A stretch of 64,000 nucleotides of DNA from Oscillospiraceae bacterium (lineage in GTDB: Bacteria; Bacillota; Clostridia; Oscillospirales; Oscillospiraceae): positions 1-64,000 of the forward strand of contig CADAUZ010000007.1 in the NCBI GenBank assembly GCA_902791215.1, read 5' to 3'. Below, one piece after another: positions 1 through 8,214 of this stretch. Under the pieces are notes generated by a model. The model saw nothing but the letters and a program-made list of their open reading frames with translations. It did not search any database and was not told the origin of the DNA. The position numbers and the translations under genes were made by a program. Position 1 is the first letter of the stretch, and each line of letters opens with the position of its first letter.

Positions 1-63
1 CTGCCCTTTTGTTCCGTATTCACTGACGGGAGGACGGCTCACTATGCCAATGTATTCAGTTGG

Positions 64-339
64 TCAGGTGGCGATCCCGGTGTAATGCCGGAGATCGTAT
101 ATTGAGATGATCGGCCGTTCTCTGTGTCGATACAGAACATACTGCTGTTTGCATTTGGGGCAGGCTATGATGAAATCTGCTTCGGTCAGGTCTGTAAAGT
201 TATCTATCGGGACCAATTTGGTTTCGTTCTTTGTTTCCCAGTTAGTGGCAAAGGCGATGTGCTTTGCTCTGCAATCCGGGTTGGGGCAATCGAAGGACGG
301 GAGGCGATGCCGCTCCGTTTCCGCGATAGCTGTTTTCAA
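64..339 (-). CDS. Small zinc-ribbon-like protein, function unknown
   Basis: This 91-residue protein has two cysteine pairs, CPNPDC near residue 18 and CPKC near residue 60. They could bind one zinc ion as a split ribbon. No signal peptide or membrane segment is visible, so it is probably cytoplasmic. It starts 22 bases after the LexA-like repressor gene on the same strand and is probably co-transcribed with it, which would put it under the same operators. The start appears to be TTG, with a GGAGG about 13 bases upstream, which is rather far, so the start is uncertain. I do not recognise a named family. Confidence 0.5.
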   Translation of the reverse strand: MKTAIAETERHRLPSFDCPNPDCRAKHIAFATNWETKNETKLVPIDNFTDLTEADFIIACPKCKQQYVLYRHRERPIISIYDLRHYTGIAT

Positions 340-361
340 TTCTTTCTTATTTCCTCCGTAT

Positions 362-907
362 TCAATATCTGTGATATGCGCCTTTTACAACACCTTGGAT
401 AAGCAGCTCGTCCACGACAATATCCGGGTATGCTTCTATATCCGGATTGCAGGAATGAAGAATGTACTTTTTGTGCTTCTTGTCAAGGCCGAGCTTTTTC
501 AGATTATTTTTCCCGTCAAACAGCGCAATGACAAGATCGCCCTCGCTAGCCGTCTGCTGCCGTTTGACAAAAACATAATCTCCGGGAAAGATGCCGGCTC
601 CGATCATGCTCTCGCCTTTTGCGATCAGGGCGAAATAATCCCCGCGCTCCACCAAAGTTTCCGGCATACGGATCGTCTCAAGGAACTGTTCCTCTTCCTC
701 CTGGCCGGGGCCGCAGGCAACACACCCTAAAACAGAAACGGCATGGATAGGTGACACCGCGCTCATTTCTTTTGTCCGCACGCTGCGATATCCGTTGTAT
801 GTCAGCTCGCCGTCCTCTTTCATCTCGCGCACGCTGGGAACCTTGTCATGCTCATAATAAAAGCGATTGATGTATTCTGCAATTGTTGTTTTTCTTGAAT
901 CCTTCAC
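362..907 (-). CDS. LexA/UmuD-like S24 self-cleaving repressor
   Basis: This 181-residue protein resembles LexA-type repressors, which cleave themselves when RecA filaments form after DNA damage. The first 45 residues look like a shortened winged helix (KVPSVREM matches the LexA recognition-helix region). The peptidase half has the likely cleavage site ACG-PG near residue 65; Cys-Gly is the bond cut in UmuD. The catalytic serine is in GESMIGAG and the lysine in NNLKKLG. Start chosen: GTG at 905-907, because GGAGGT lies 6 bases upstream. The promoter carries two copies of a 13-bp palindrome, so autoregulation is likely. It could be the cell's LexA or an accessory S24 regulator. Confidence 0.8.
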   Translation of the reverse strand: MKDSRKTTIAEYINRFYYEHDKVPSVREMKEDGELTYNGYRSVRTKEMSAVSPIHAVSVLGCVACGPGQEEEEQFLETIRMPETLVERGDYFALIAKGESMIGAGIFPGDYVFVKRQQTASEGDLVIALFDGKNNLKKLGLDKKHKKYILHSCNPDIEAYPDIVVDELLIQGVVKGAYHRY

Positions 908-925
908 TCACTTACCTCCGAAAAA

Positions 926-975
926 GAACAGACTGTTCCAATGATTATAGTATACCGCTTGGAACAGTCTGTGTC
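926..975 (-). promoter_or_regulatory. Promoter with two LexA-like operators
   Basis: A perfect 13-bp palindrome, GAACAG-A-CTGTTC, lies at 926-938. A second copy, with its outer half degraded, is centred 36 bp away at 968. Between them, on the minus strand, is a perfect -10 box TATAAT (944-949). The second palindrome overlaps the -35 position and the first covers the start of transcription. This is a classic repression layout for the downstream LexA-like gene. Confidence 0.7.
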
Positions 976-1231
976 ATGAACAGTTTGAAAACTTGTGTTT
1001 CAATTTTCCGGTTTTTATCAAATGACTGTGGCCGCTCTGCTCAAGTATTTTCCTATAAAGTTCGTGCATTACTCAAAGCAAGCAGCCTGAAAAATTCAAT
1101 TTTTTAAGGAACAGGAGATCAGATGAACACAGGAATGTACGGGCTTTAATCCCATCACTGTGAAAGGCATACGGTGCGACTCCGGGCTATAGCAGCCTGA
1201 CACCGATCGGGGCAGCGACAGCGCAGTACGC
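976..1231. other. Gene-free stretch
   Basis: I see no convincing gene here. A very short frame of eight residues with a Shine-Dalgarno motif starts near 1123 but has no other support. There is no clear U-rich terminator for the kinase gene that ends at 1232. Confidence 0.4.
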
Positions 1232-2857
1232 TTACAGCTTCAAAGGCTGGCTATGACTTGGAATACGAATCACCGCCACGGTGCCTTTGCCTTCCAGGCT
1301 CCGGATCGTGAGCGTTCCACGGCACATCCGCTCCAGGCGCTTTTCGACGTTACGGAGCCCGACATGAAGCCGCTGATCCTCTTCCGACGCTCCGGGCTTC
1401 TCCGGCGGTATCCCGGCCCCGTTGTCTTCCACCTCGACAACATGGAAGCCGTCTTTCTCAAAGCTGCGTATCCTTACGGTTCCGCGCAAATCTTTGGAAC
1501 CGCTGATCCCGTGCTCCACCGCGTTTTCCACCAGCATCTGCAGCGAAAAGGCCGGGATGAAAAAGCTCCTGTCCCGGTAATCCGTTACGATGCTCAGCCG
1601 ATCCTCGAAGCGCAGCTTCTGCATGTAGAGATAGTCGTCCACCGTCTTGAATTCCCGATCCGCCGGGATGCACGCCGTCTCTTCCAGCATGTCCACGCTC
1701 CCTCTCAGAAAGCCCGTAAAATGATTCAGGGCCTCCTCCGCTTTTGGCGGCTCGTCGATACAGGAGCGGATGACCGCCAGGCAGTTGTAGATAAAATGCG
1801 GCTTGATCTGCGCCAGCAGGAGCTTTGTCGTCAGCGCTTCGTTTTCAAGCTTCTGCTGGTAATACAGCTCGTTTTGCTCCACCATATTTCGGACGTCGCC
1901 CGCCAGCATGCCGATCTCATCTCCGCGGCCGATCAGACTTTCCAGCGCGTCGGACAGCTTTTGGGCCGACTTGTCCCCCGTATAAGCGCGGATATCCCGA
2001 GCGAGGGCCAGCGTCGGCTTCAGCGAGCTTCGATAGATCGTATAAAGCATGGTCAGGATCGCGGAGAGGATGATCAGGGCGACCCATTTTTCAAAGCTCC
2101 ATACATCCGACCAGATTTCTTTCTTCATCTCCTGCATGGACGCGGAGACCGCGAAGAGGGCCCTGTGATCGAAACCGATCCGTGAATATTTGCTTGCGTA
2201 CTCGGTTCCATCCTTCGGGGAACGATAAATCTCGGTCCCGGTATCAAGCGGGTAGTCCTGCTCACAGAGCGCCATGGCCTCCGGGTGCTCCGCCGCGTGA
2301 AAGGCCCATGCGTCGCCCAGGACCATGCGCTGTTCCAGAAAGCCCGTGTCGTCATCCGTACTCAGAAAGACGGCAAAGGCGCCTTCTCCGGATGCGTTCG
2401 GAATAAAGCAGGAAATCACATCGACGCCCACATGGCTGCGATTCACGGACAGCGCAAGCATGGTTTCAAGGTAACAGTATTCCGCAAAATAGCGCTGGCG
2501 CTGCGCAGGCATTTCCCGAAGCGCCTCCGCCGTAAGCGCGGTGACATTCAAACGCTCAAATTCACTGCGCTCCTCCGCCCATTTCATGTATGTGTCCATG
2601 TCGTGAAACGGGGGCAGCTCCATTTCCTCCCAGTGCTCCTGCCAATAGGACAGCAGCCAGTCAAGGCTCTGATGCTTGACGAGCGGGTACAGCAAAACAG
2701 AGACTTCATCCAGCCTCTTTTCCACGTTTGCCAAAGCCCGCTCGTGAAAGATCCTGTAGAGCACAGCTCCGCTCAGGAGCATGGCGGCGACCCCCAGCGC
2801 AAGCGCGATGGCCGTCACCCTGACGAGCAGGGATTTCTTTTTCACCGTCATCTTCAT
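1232..2857 (-). CDS. LytS/YesM-type sensor histidine kinase
   Basis: This 541-residue membrane kinase probably senses an extracytoplasmic signal and phosphorylates the response regulator encoded just upstream. Membrane helices lie at about 12-36 and 257-277, enclosing a sensor region of about 220 residues that I cannot assign. A HAMP-like linker follows (about 278-330). The His_kinase domain has the phospho-acceptor His354 in KPHFIYNCL, and the ATPase domain has the N box VENAVEHG (443-450) and G box DNGAGI (478-483). The ATG overlaps the stop of the regulator gene by 4 bases (ATGA), implying translational coupling. Confidence 0.88.
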   Translation of the reverse strand: MKMTVKKKSLLVRVTAIALALGVAAMLLSGAVLYRIFHERALANVEKRLDEVSVLLYPLVKHQSLDWLLSYWQEHWEEMELPPFHDMDTYMKWAEERSEFERLNVTALTAEALREMPAQRQRYFAEYCYLETMLALSVNRSHVGVDVISCFIPNASGEGAFAVFLSTDDDTGFLEQRMVLGDAWAFHAAEHPEAMALCEQDYPLDTGTEIYRSPKDGTEYASKYSRIGFDHRALFAVSASMQEMKKEIWSDVWSFEKWVALIILSAILTMLYTIYRSSLKPTLALARDIRAYTGDKSAQKLSDALESLIGRGDEIGMLAGDVRNMVEQNELYYQQKLENEALTTKLLLAQIKPHFIYNCLAVIRSCIDEPPKAEEALNHFTGFLRGSVDMLEETACIPADREFKTVDDYLYMQKLRFEDRLSIVTDYRDRSFFIPAFSLQMLVENAVEHGISGSKDLRGTVRIRSFEKDGFHVVEVEDNGAGIPPEKPGASEEDQRLHVGLRNVEKRLERMCRGTLTIRSLEGKGTVAVIRIPSHSQPLKL

Positions 2858-3666
2858 GGCATAATCCCACTTTTATTCAACAGGCCCTCGTTCGTCATGT
2901 CCCGGTACGCGGCCCATTCGTACTGGCACATATACTCCCCCTGGTACATGGACAGTGCGCGGGCGTCATGGGCGAGGGCGCGATAATAGTCGCAGGCGAT
3001 CTTTTCCGGCGCGACGGCATAGGAATCCCGTCTGTGTATAAAGATGTCGGAGAGTTGACGCTCCTCCAGCCAGTTTTGCAGTTCATGGATGAGCTGGGCG
3101 AAATACTTCCGCTGCCTTTCGTCCTCTCTGACCTCGTCCATCCAGAGGATGGCCCTGAGCTGCGTATTGGTCACGGACGCGCCCCTCCGGTCGATCAGGT
3201 AGGCGAACAGCTCCTTGACCTTCGTACGGCGAAAGCGAACGGGCTGACCGTCATAGAACAGTTCAAAATGCCCGAAGCACTGGACATAAAGCCCCTTCCT
3301 TGTATCGCTGACCGGATGCCGCAGATTAAAGAGCGCCTGTCTCACGTCCTCCGGACTTGCGGGCTTCAGGATATAGTCGCTGACATAGAGCCTGAGCGCG
3401 TCCAGGGCAAAATTCGGATACGCCGTCACGATAATGATATTGGTCATCGGGCAGATCCGTTTGATCTCCGAGGCCAGCGTCAGACCGTCCATGTCCGGCA
3501 TTTTGATGTCCAGGAACACAACGTCGAAGCGCTGCTCCCCACACAGCGAGAGCGCGGCTTTCGACTCTCTGGCCGTCACGATCTCATCGCCCGGCGCAGC
3601 CTTCTCCATCACCCGGAGCAAATCCCGCAGGGCACCGGCCTCGTCGTCTACAAGCAGGATCTTCAT
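2854..3666 (-). CDS. SARP-type (SAPR) response regulator
   Basis: This 270-residue regulator has an N-terminal receiver domain (acidic pair at 7-8, phospho-acceptor Asp53, Lys101). Next comes a winged helix at about 125-210 of the kind found in SARP and SAPR activators, and a short BTAD-like C-terminal segment (about 214-262). Regulators of this class activate by binding heptamer direct repeats next to the -10 box. Exactly such repeats occur in five promoters of this window, including the one upstream of this gene at 3933-3966. The start at 3664-3666 is preceded by GGGAGGGAGAC; a longer frame to 3732 lacks a ribosome site. It is coupled to the kinase gene. Confidence 0.88.
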   Translation of the reverse strand: MKILLVDDEAGALRDLLRVMEKAAPGDEIVTARESKAALSLCGEQRFDVVFLDIKMPDMDGLTLASEIKRICPMTNIIIVTAYPNFALDALRLYVSDYILKPASPEDVRQALFNLRHPVSDTRKGLYVQCFGHFELFYDGQPVRFRRTKVKELFAYLIDRRGASVTNTQLRAILWMDEVREDERQRKYFAQLIHELQNWLEERQLSDIFIHRRDSYAVAPEKIACDYYRALAHDARALSMYQGEYMCQYEWAAYRDMTNEGLLNKSGIMP

Positions 3667-3744
3667 GTCTCCCTCCCCCTTTTCTTCTTTCACTCGTCTA
3701 ATATAATTATGCGTATCGGGTTTCGTCAGCAAGCCCTAAATCTG

Positions 3745-3905
3745 ACCTCCCTTTGGAAAAAGGGAGGTGGCCGAAGGCCGGAGGGATCGAAACAGAATCT
3801 GCGCAAGGCTCTGTTTAAGCTTTATGCAGCCCGGCCGATCCCTCAGTCACAGCCTCGCGGGAGATCGGCTGTGACAGCTCCCTTTCGCAAAGGGAGCTTA
3901 GAAGC
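3745..3905. repeat. Palindromic interspersed repeat, copy R1
   Basis: Hairpin-rich element. Its ends are local palindromes (CTCCCTTT...AAAGGGAG at both sides). Its right half has GATCCCTCAGTCACAGCC and the matching GGCTGTGACAGCTCCC. Related elements lie at 35684-35824, 35878-35938, 42748-42875, 45797-45949 and 47254-47390. This copy lies between the putative promoter at 3933-3966 and the two-component genes, so it would be transcribed as part of their leader. Confidence 0.7.
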
Positions 3906-3932
3906 TGCGCTAAGCCGATAGCCATAAATATA

Positions 3933-3966
3933 ATTATACCACATTCAGTATCACCACACTATTACA
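3933..3966 (-). promoter_or_regulatory. SARP-box promoter of the two-component operon
   Basis: Read on the minus strand: TGTAATA, 4 bases, GGTGATA, 5 bases, TGTGG, then a perfect -10 TATAAT. The two heptamers start 11 bp apart and the second ends 10 bp before the -10. The same geometry is found at 5823-5856, 8548-8581, 8658-8691 and 51907-51940. No -35 hexamer is present, which suggests activator-dependent transcription and autoregulation by the downstream regulator. Confidence 0.7.
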
Positions 3967-3976
3967 AATCTGCCCG

Positions 3977-4017
3977 CAAAAAAGAACCCTTACAGGCGCC
4001 GCAGGCACCTGTAAGGG
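3977..4017 (-). terminator. Rho-independent terminator after the TlpA-like gene
   Basis: A 10-bp stem (CCCTTACAGG with CCTGTAAGGG, 3987-3996 and 4008-4017) with an 11-base loop. On the minus strand it is followed by TTCTTTTTTG. It ends the operon that contains the TlpA-like gene. Confidence 0.9.
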
Positions 4018-4026
4018 CTAAATCTG

Positions 4027-5394
4027 TTACGCAGCCTTGTTGAGAACAAGAACAATGTCGCCGTAGGTCTCCGGCGCGGAATAGGTCGTGCCGTCCTTTT
4101 CAAAGCCCTCGGGGACCTTCAGCAGATGGATCTCATGGCCAGGGCCCTCGGGCATGTCGAAGCTCGCCGCGCCGTCCGCGTCCGTCTTGCCGAGGACGCA
4201 CTCGGCCTCGGAGCAGAACTGCACCGTGACGCCCTGGACGGGATTGCCGTCCTGATCCTGCACGATCACGCGGTAGGCGCCGCCGCTGTTCTCCGCTGTG
4301 TCCGCCGAGGCGTCCTTCGCGCCGGCGTCGACGGCGGCGGGATGCTTCCCTTCCAGCAGCTCGCCGAATCTGGTCTCATAGAGGCTGACCACGGCGCCGT
4401 TGATCGGAGGCGCGAGAATGACGCCATTGCTGTCGACAAAGATGCTGGTCGGGTAGCCCCCGATAATCCCGAGCTCATTGAGAGCCGCAGGCAGCGTCAG
4501 GTTCAGATAATCGGCCCCGTTCTCCGTCAGCAGCTCCTTGCCCAGGGCGATGGTCTCCGCGTCGTCCGCATCGGAAAGTATGCCGATGATGGCGCCGTTT
4601 TTCTCCTGCACGCGGCGGTTGATTTCGCCCAGTTCCCGGAGCTCGCCCTTGCAGGGACCGCACCAGGTGGCCCAGACGTTGAGCATGGTGACCTTGTGCT
4701 GCGCGAAGAGCTCCTCGCTGCGGACAGGATTGCCGTCGAGATCTGTCGTCTCAAAGCGCAGCTCCTTGCCGGTCCAGGGATCCTCCGGTTCTGTCGGAAC
4801 AAAGAACTCAGCCTTCATGGCGGCTTCCTTGATGTCTGCCGCGATCTTCCGGGCTTCCTCGGCAAATACGGGTCTCAGATCGGCGATCCTTGTATCTCCT
4901 TCTTCATAATAGAAATAGCTGTAACCGTTCGCCTCGCCGATCTTTGTAAGCTCCCCAAAGGGGGCGCCCGCTTCCTCTGCATACAGTCTGAGCGCTTCAA
5001 CCTCGCCCTCGTCTTCGCCGCAAAGAAGACCGGGCAAAAAGGCGGACTGCCTGTCTAAATCATCATATCGCTTGGCTTGTTCCTCTGTAAAGGTCCTGTC
5101 CCATTTAAGTTCTTCGAGTGTGAGGAGTTCCTCCCATTCCTCGGCAGACAGTCCGAAATACAGGAAGCTCACGTTATACAGCTCCCGATCCTGAAGCTTA
5201 TGGGCCGCGGTGTTAAGGACAACGCCCTCATGTTCTTCAAACGCAGGCGGAAGCGTGAGCCGGACGCCGGCATATGGCAGATTATAAACGACGCCGTCCT
5301 CCGTGATTTCGCCGTCAGTCGTGAGCGCGAACGCCGGGGCGGTCAGCGACGCGAGCAGCAGCACCGCGAGTGCTATACAGATGATTTTCTTCAT
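4027..5394 (-). CDS. Secreted TlpA-like thioredoxin with C-terminal Cna-B-like domain
   Basis: This 455-residue protein begins with a signal peptide (1-23, ending APAFA). Residues 25-200 form an unassigned region. Residues 205-350 are a TlpA/ResA-like thioredoxin fold with the redox motif WCGPC at 244-248. Residues 371-455 resemble a Cna-B or carboxypeptidase-regulatory beta sandwich (DQDGNPVQGVTV). Known relatives reduce or oxidise thiols outside the membrane. Its cysteine-rich target could be the zinc-ribbon protein encoded upstream (5863-7899), but that is inference. There is no lipobox or LPXTG anchor. It follows the SH3 miniprotein gene in the same direction, with a hairpin but no obvious promoter between them. 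Confidence 0.8.
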   Translation of the reverse strand: MKKIICIALAVLLLASLTAPAFALTTDGEITEDGVVYNLPYAGVRLTLPPAFEEHEGVVLNTAAHKLQDRELYNVSFLYFGLSAEEWEELLTLEELKWDRTFTEEQAKRYDDLDRQSAFLPGLLCGEDEGEVEALRLYAEEAGAPFGELTKIGEANGYSYFYYEEGDTRIADLRPVFAEEARKIAADIKEAAMKAEFFVPTEPEDPWTGKELRFETTDLDGNPVRSEELFAQHKVTMLNVWATWCGPCKGELRELGEINRRVQEKNGAIIGILSDADDAETIALGKELLTENGADYLNLTLPAALNELGIIGGYPTSIFVDSNGVILAPPINGAVVSLYETRFGELLEGKHPAAVDAGAKDASADTAENSGGAYRVIVQDQDGNPVQGVTVQFCSEAECVLGKTDADGAASFDMPEGPGHEIHLLKVPEGFEKDGTTYSAPETYGDIVLVLNKAA

Positions 5395-5433
5395 AATTCT
5401 GTTCCTCCGGTTTTTTGTTTTTTTACAGGCTGC

Positions 5434-5460
5434 AGCATAGCCGCCTCGCGGCTATGCTGT
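5434..5460. other. Strong hairpin between two minus-strand genes
   Basis: A 12-bp perfect stem, CAGCATAGCCGC with GCGGCTATGCTG, and a 3-base loop. On the minus strand no U-tract follows, so it may stabilise or partly terminate the SH3 miniprotein message before the TlpA-like gene rather than act as a full terminator. Confidence 0.5.
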
Positions 5461-5528
5461 AATCCGTTGTTTTTTGATACTGCGGTACGCTCATACCCGC
5501 AATGCGGGCAACTCGCGGTGTTGCCGCC

Positions 5529-5792
5529 TTACCAGGCGTAGCCGAGAATGCTGGCCTTGATCCATCCCTGCACGGGGTAGTTGATCTCCGCCCAGGTGCG
5601 GCCGTCCGCATGGTCGAAAGCGCCTGTCGTGTTTGCCGCGGTGCCGTTGGGAAGCGTTGCAACGACCGGGGCGTTGAGGCCGGGGTAGCTTCTGATGGCC
5701 GCGTCTCTGGAATCGCCGGTGTTGACGGTACGGTATTCGCCGCCGCTTACGTTTTCGAGTTCCTGCTCCTTGATGAGTTCTTTGTCAGACAT
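5529..5792 (-). CDS. GG-leader miniprotein with bacterial SH3 domain
   Basis: This 87-residue protein starts with an 18-residue leader ending ELENVSGG, the double-glycine type processed by C39-peptidase ABC transporters. The roughly 69-residue remainder looks like a bacterial SH3 (SH3_3) fold: SRDAAIRSYPGLNAPVV, then RTWAEI and a final GWIKASIL. Such domains usually bind peptidoglycan. Start chosen: ATG at 5790-5792, because AAGGAGA lies 7 bases upstream; the longer frame to 5810 has none. The gene has its own SARP-box promoter at 5823-5856. No transporter or modification enzyme is encoded next to it. It may be an exported wall-binding protein or a bacteriocin-like product. Confidence 0.8.
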   Translation of the reverse strand: MSDKELIKEQELENVSGGEYRTVNTGDSRDAAIRSYPGLNAPVVATLPNGTAANTTGAFDHADGRTWAEINYPVQGWIKASILGYAW

Positions 5793-5822
5793 GCTTGTGT
5801 CTCCTTTCAATGTTGTGTCTGC

Positions 5823-5856
5823 AATATAACACAGCCGCTGTCACAAAAATGTCACA
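5823..5856 (-). promoter_or_regulatory. SARP-box promoter of the SH3 miniprotein gene
   Basis: Minus strand: TGTGACA, 4 bases, TGTGACA, 5 bases, TGTGT, then -10 TATATT. The two heptamers are identical and 11 bp apart. The element fits in the 70 bases between this gene and the stop of the upstream gene. Same layout as 3933-3966. Confidence 0.72.
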
Positions 5857-5862
5857 GGCCGG

Positions 5863-7899
5863 TCAGGGCGCCCAGCCGCAGTAGGGGCAGGTATCGTAAT
5901 CGTAGTTGAAAAGCTGGCCGCAGCTGAGGCACTGGATCATGTCCGCGCCCTGGATGGCCTCCCTGACCTGGTTGGAGTCGACCTCATCGACCCAGGTCGG
6001 GCCGCTTTGCGGGTAGCTGCCGCAGTAGGGGCAGGTGTCATAGTCGCTGTTAAAGTGCTGGCCGCAGGTGGGGCAGACAATCATGGTCGCGCCTTGCATC
6101 AGCTCATTGTACTGGTTGCTGAAGGTTTCGCCATAGCTGTTGCCGCCGCCCGGATAGCTGCCGCAGTAGGGGCAGCAGTCGTAGTCGCTGTTAAAGTACT
6201 GGCCGCAGTTCCAGCAGGTAATCAGATCCGCGCCCATGATCGCCTCACGATAGGTGTTCCAGGCAGGGTCGTTGTCCCCGACTGAACTGCCGTAATGGTA
6301 ACCGCAGCTCCAGCAATCCATAACATCCTGGTTGCCCTCGCCGCAGACCGGGCAGGTCCAGGCAAAGGTGCCGGAGGTCGGGTGCGCGGGAAGATTAACG
6401 GGATCGCCGTAGTGATAGCCGCAGTTCCAGCAGTTCACGGCGTTCTGGGTGCTCTCCCCGCAGATGGGGCAGATCCAGGCAAGGACGCCGACGAACGGGT
6501 CCGGCGTAATGGCGTTAATGGGGGTCCGGCCGTTCAAACCGTAATACCAGTCAGTGGCGCTGGGGGTCACGCCGTAGTAGATCGCGTAGAAGGAGACGGG
6601 GTTAAAGCCGCAGTTCCAGCATTGGGAGCCGGAGACCGCCGCGCTGCACTTCGGGCAGGTCCAGACACCGTTGAGCCAGGGCTTGACTCTGTAAAATTCG
6701 TCGATCTTTGCGGACAGGTCACTCGTGCTGCCGCCGGCCCAGACATAGAGGTAGGCGGTGGAGGTTCTGGCGGAGGCGCCGCGGTAATCGAAGGTGGCGA
6801 ACACGCCCCAGCCGTTCATGTTGGTCTTGACGTTTTTGATCTTCAGGTCGCCGGTGTTTTCACCCTCAAGCTGACCGCCGATCTTGCGGATATCGTCCAC
6901 GGTATAGGTCTTGCCGTCGGGAGCGACAAAGGTCCAGGTGATCTTGTCATAAATATTGGCGTTGGCGATAAACTCCGCCGTCTGGCCCTCGTTGTGCTTT
7001 TCGTCGGTGGGATTTTTGGTGATGTAGACGCCGCCGGCGCTCTGGGAGGCCGTGAAGGCGACGCCGCCCTCGGCGTTGTCCGCGTCGCGCACACCGTCAA
7101 AGGTGGCATAGCTGTCCACAAAGCGCTGGAGCATGCCGGCCTCGTCGGCGGTAAACCAGTCAAAGGCGGTGCTGAAGTGGGGGAGGCCCTTGAAGCTGCT
7201 TGCGCCGAGAGTCAGGAATTCATCCATGGTGATCTCTTCGCCCTTGCCGTTGCGGCAGTATACCTTGAGATCGCCGTCGCCCTCGCTCCAGGTGGTGCAG
7301 CTGCCGAGCATGATGCTGGGCTCCATGCTGCCGTTTTTCAGGGTGACAGCGCCCACGCCGGTGGTGACGACGTCACTGCTGACCGCAATGGCGATCGCGT
7401 CCCCGCCGGGCGTCATGATCTTTGTGGCCTCCGTCGCGGTGTATTCCGCAACGTCCTTAAACAGATAGCAATAGGTATTGCTGTCCTTGTCATAGCAGGT
7501 ATCGACGCTGTTGCTGTACAGGTTCAGGAGCATGCCGTCAGCCGTTACGGTTTTCTTATCCGAGCCGACGGGAGCGGGGATCGTATTCTGCATGCAGTTG
7601 ATGAGCGTTGCGCCGTCGGGGCCGATCTCCCAGGCCTTCAGCCAGGACATGCCGCCCTGGATCCTGGTGGTTGCCAGCAGCTCCAGCCGGCCGTTGTGGT
7701 CGAGGTCCGTGACAGCATAGTACCAGGTGTTCCCGTCGTCCTTCTGCTCGAGATCCTTGAATCGGGCCGCGAGGAACTTGATCTGCTCGCCGACGCCGTT
7801 TGCTACTTCATGATCGTGATCATGCTCGTCCGCGTGGGCGACGAGGCCGAGCGAAAGCAGCATGCAAAGCGCAAGTATGATTGCAAAAAATTTTTTCAT
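5863..7899 (-). CDS. Secreted protein with six C-terminal zinc ribbons
   Basis: This 678-residue protein has a signal peptide (1-23, ending VAHA) followed at once by a His/Asp-rich stretch, DEHDHDHE, that could bind metal. Residues up to about 400 are unassigned; near residue 60 is TDLDHNGRLELL, as in FG-GAP-like calcium loops. The last third holds six double-CxxC ribbons, for example CPKC...CWNCG, CPICG...CWNCG and three near-identical copies ending CPYCG. Zinc ribbons are common inside cells but unusual on exported proteins. It lies downstream of two GG-leader genes, the nearer only about 17 bases away. Start at 7897-7899 has AAGGAGAT upstream. Confidence 0.8.
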   Translation of the reverse strand: MKKFFAIILALCMLLSLGLVAHADEHDHDHEVANGVGEQIKFLAARFKDLEQKDDGNTWYYAVTDLDHNGRLELLATTRIQGGMSWLKAWEIGPDGATLINCMQNTIPAPVGSDKKTVTADGMLLNLYSNSVDTCYDKDSNTYCYLFKDVAEYTATEATKIMTPGGDAIAIAVSSDVVTTGVGAVTLKNGSMEPSIMLGSCTTWSEGDGDLKVYCRNGKGEEITMDEFLTLGASSFKGLPHFSTAFDWFTADEAGMLQRFVDSYATFDGVRDADNAEGGVAFTASQSAGGVYITKNPTDEKHNEGQTAEFIANANIYDKITWTFVAPDGKTYTVDDIRKIGGQLEGENTGDLKIKNVKTNMNGWGVFATFDYRGASARTSTAYLYVWAGGSTSDLSAKIDEFYRVKPWLNGVWTCPKCSAAVSGSQCWNCGFNPVSFYAIYYGVTPSATDWYYGLNGRTPINAITPDPFVGVLAWICPICGESTQNAVNCWNCGYHYGDPVNLPAHPTSGTFAWTCPVCGEGNQDVMDCWSCGYHYGSSVGDNDPAWNTYREAIMGADLITCWNCGQYFNSDYDCCPYCGSYPGGGNSYGETFSNQYNELMQGATMIVCPTCGQHFNSDYDTCPYCGSYPQSGPTWVDEVDSNQVREAIQGADMIQCLSCGQLFNYDYDTCPYCGWAP

Positions 7900-7916
7900 G
7901 TTTTTATCTCCTTCTC

Positions 7917-8117
7917 TTACCATGATTTGATGCGGCCATGACAGAATGGGCAGATATTATTGTTGTAATATGCGCCGGTAGGGCGATTTGCAGGAACTTG
8001 CGCGCCGCAGGTGCAGCAGACGACATAGTTGATGTTGCCGCCTCCGGCGACATCCTCCAGCATGGCGTCGTTCACATTCTCAAGTTTTTTTGCACAAAGC
8101 TTTTCAGGGTTTTCCAT
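7917..8117 (-). CDS. GG-leader miniprotein with one zinc ribbon
   Basis: This 66-residue protein has a leader of about 26 residues ending LEDVAGG. About 40 residues follow, with two cysteine pairs, CCTC and CPFC, spaced like a zinc ribbon. The ribbon echoes those of the large secreted protein encoded immediately downstream, so the two may act together. Start chosen at 8115-8117 so that the leader begins MENPEKL; a GAGG lies about 9 bases upstream. The longer frame to 8207 has no ribosome site. It sits between the LysM miniprotein gene and the zinc-ribbon array gene, probably in one transcript. Confidence 0.72.
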   Translation of the reverse strand: MENPEKLCAKKLENVNDAMLEDVAGGGNINYVVCCTCGAQVPANRPTGAYYNNNICPFCHGRIKSW

Positions 8118-8214
8118 TTGTTCTGTCCTCTCTCCTTCTTCAATTGCCGGAGTTCCTGCTGCAAACGAGCACCGAGGGGCTGTCCGACAGCTTCCCCGGT
8201 GCTGCATGACGTCA

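Noticed and set aside
1123..1149. Eight-codon frame with a Shine-Dalgarno motif between the repressor and kinase genes
   Set aside because: It is too short to support, is on the opposite strand to its neighbours, and has no promoter or conserved motif.
6295..7941. Long plus-strand open frame of 548 codons opposite the zinc-ribbon protein gene
   Set aside because: It is an antisense shadow in GC-rich DNA: it has no ribosome site or known domain, and the minus-strand frame has a signal peptide and clear ribbons.
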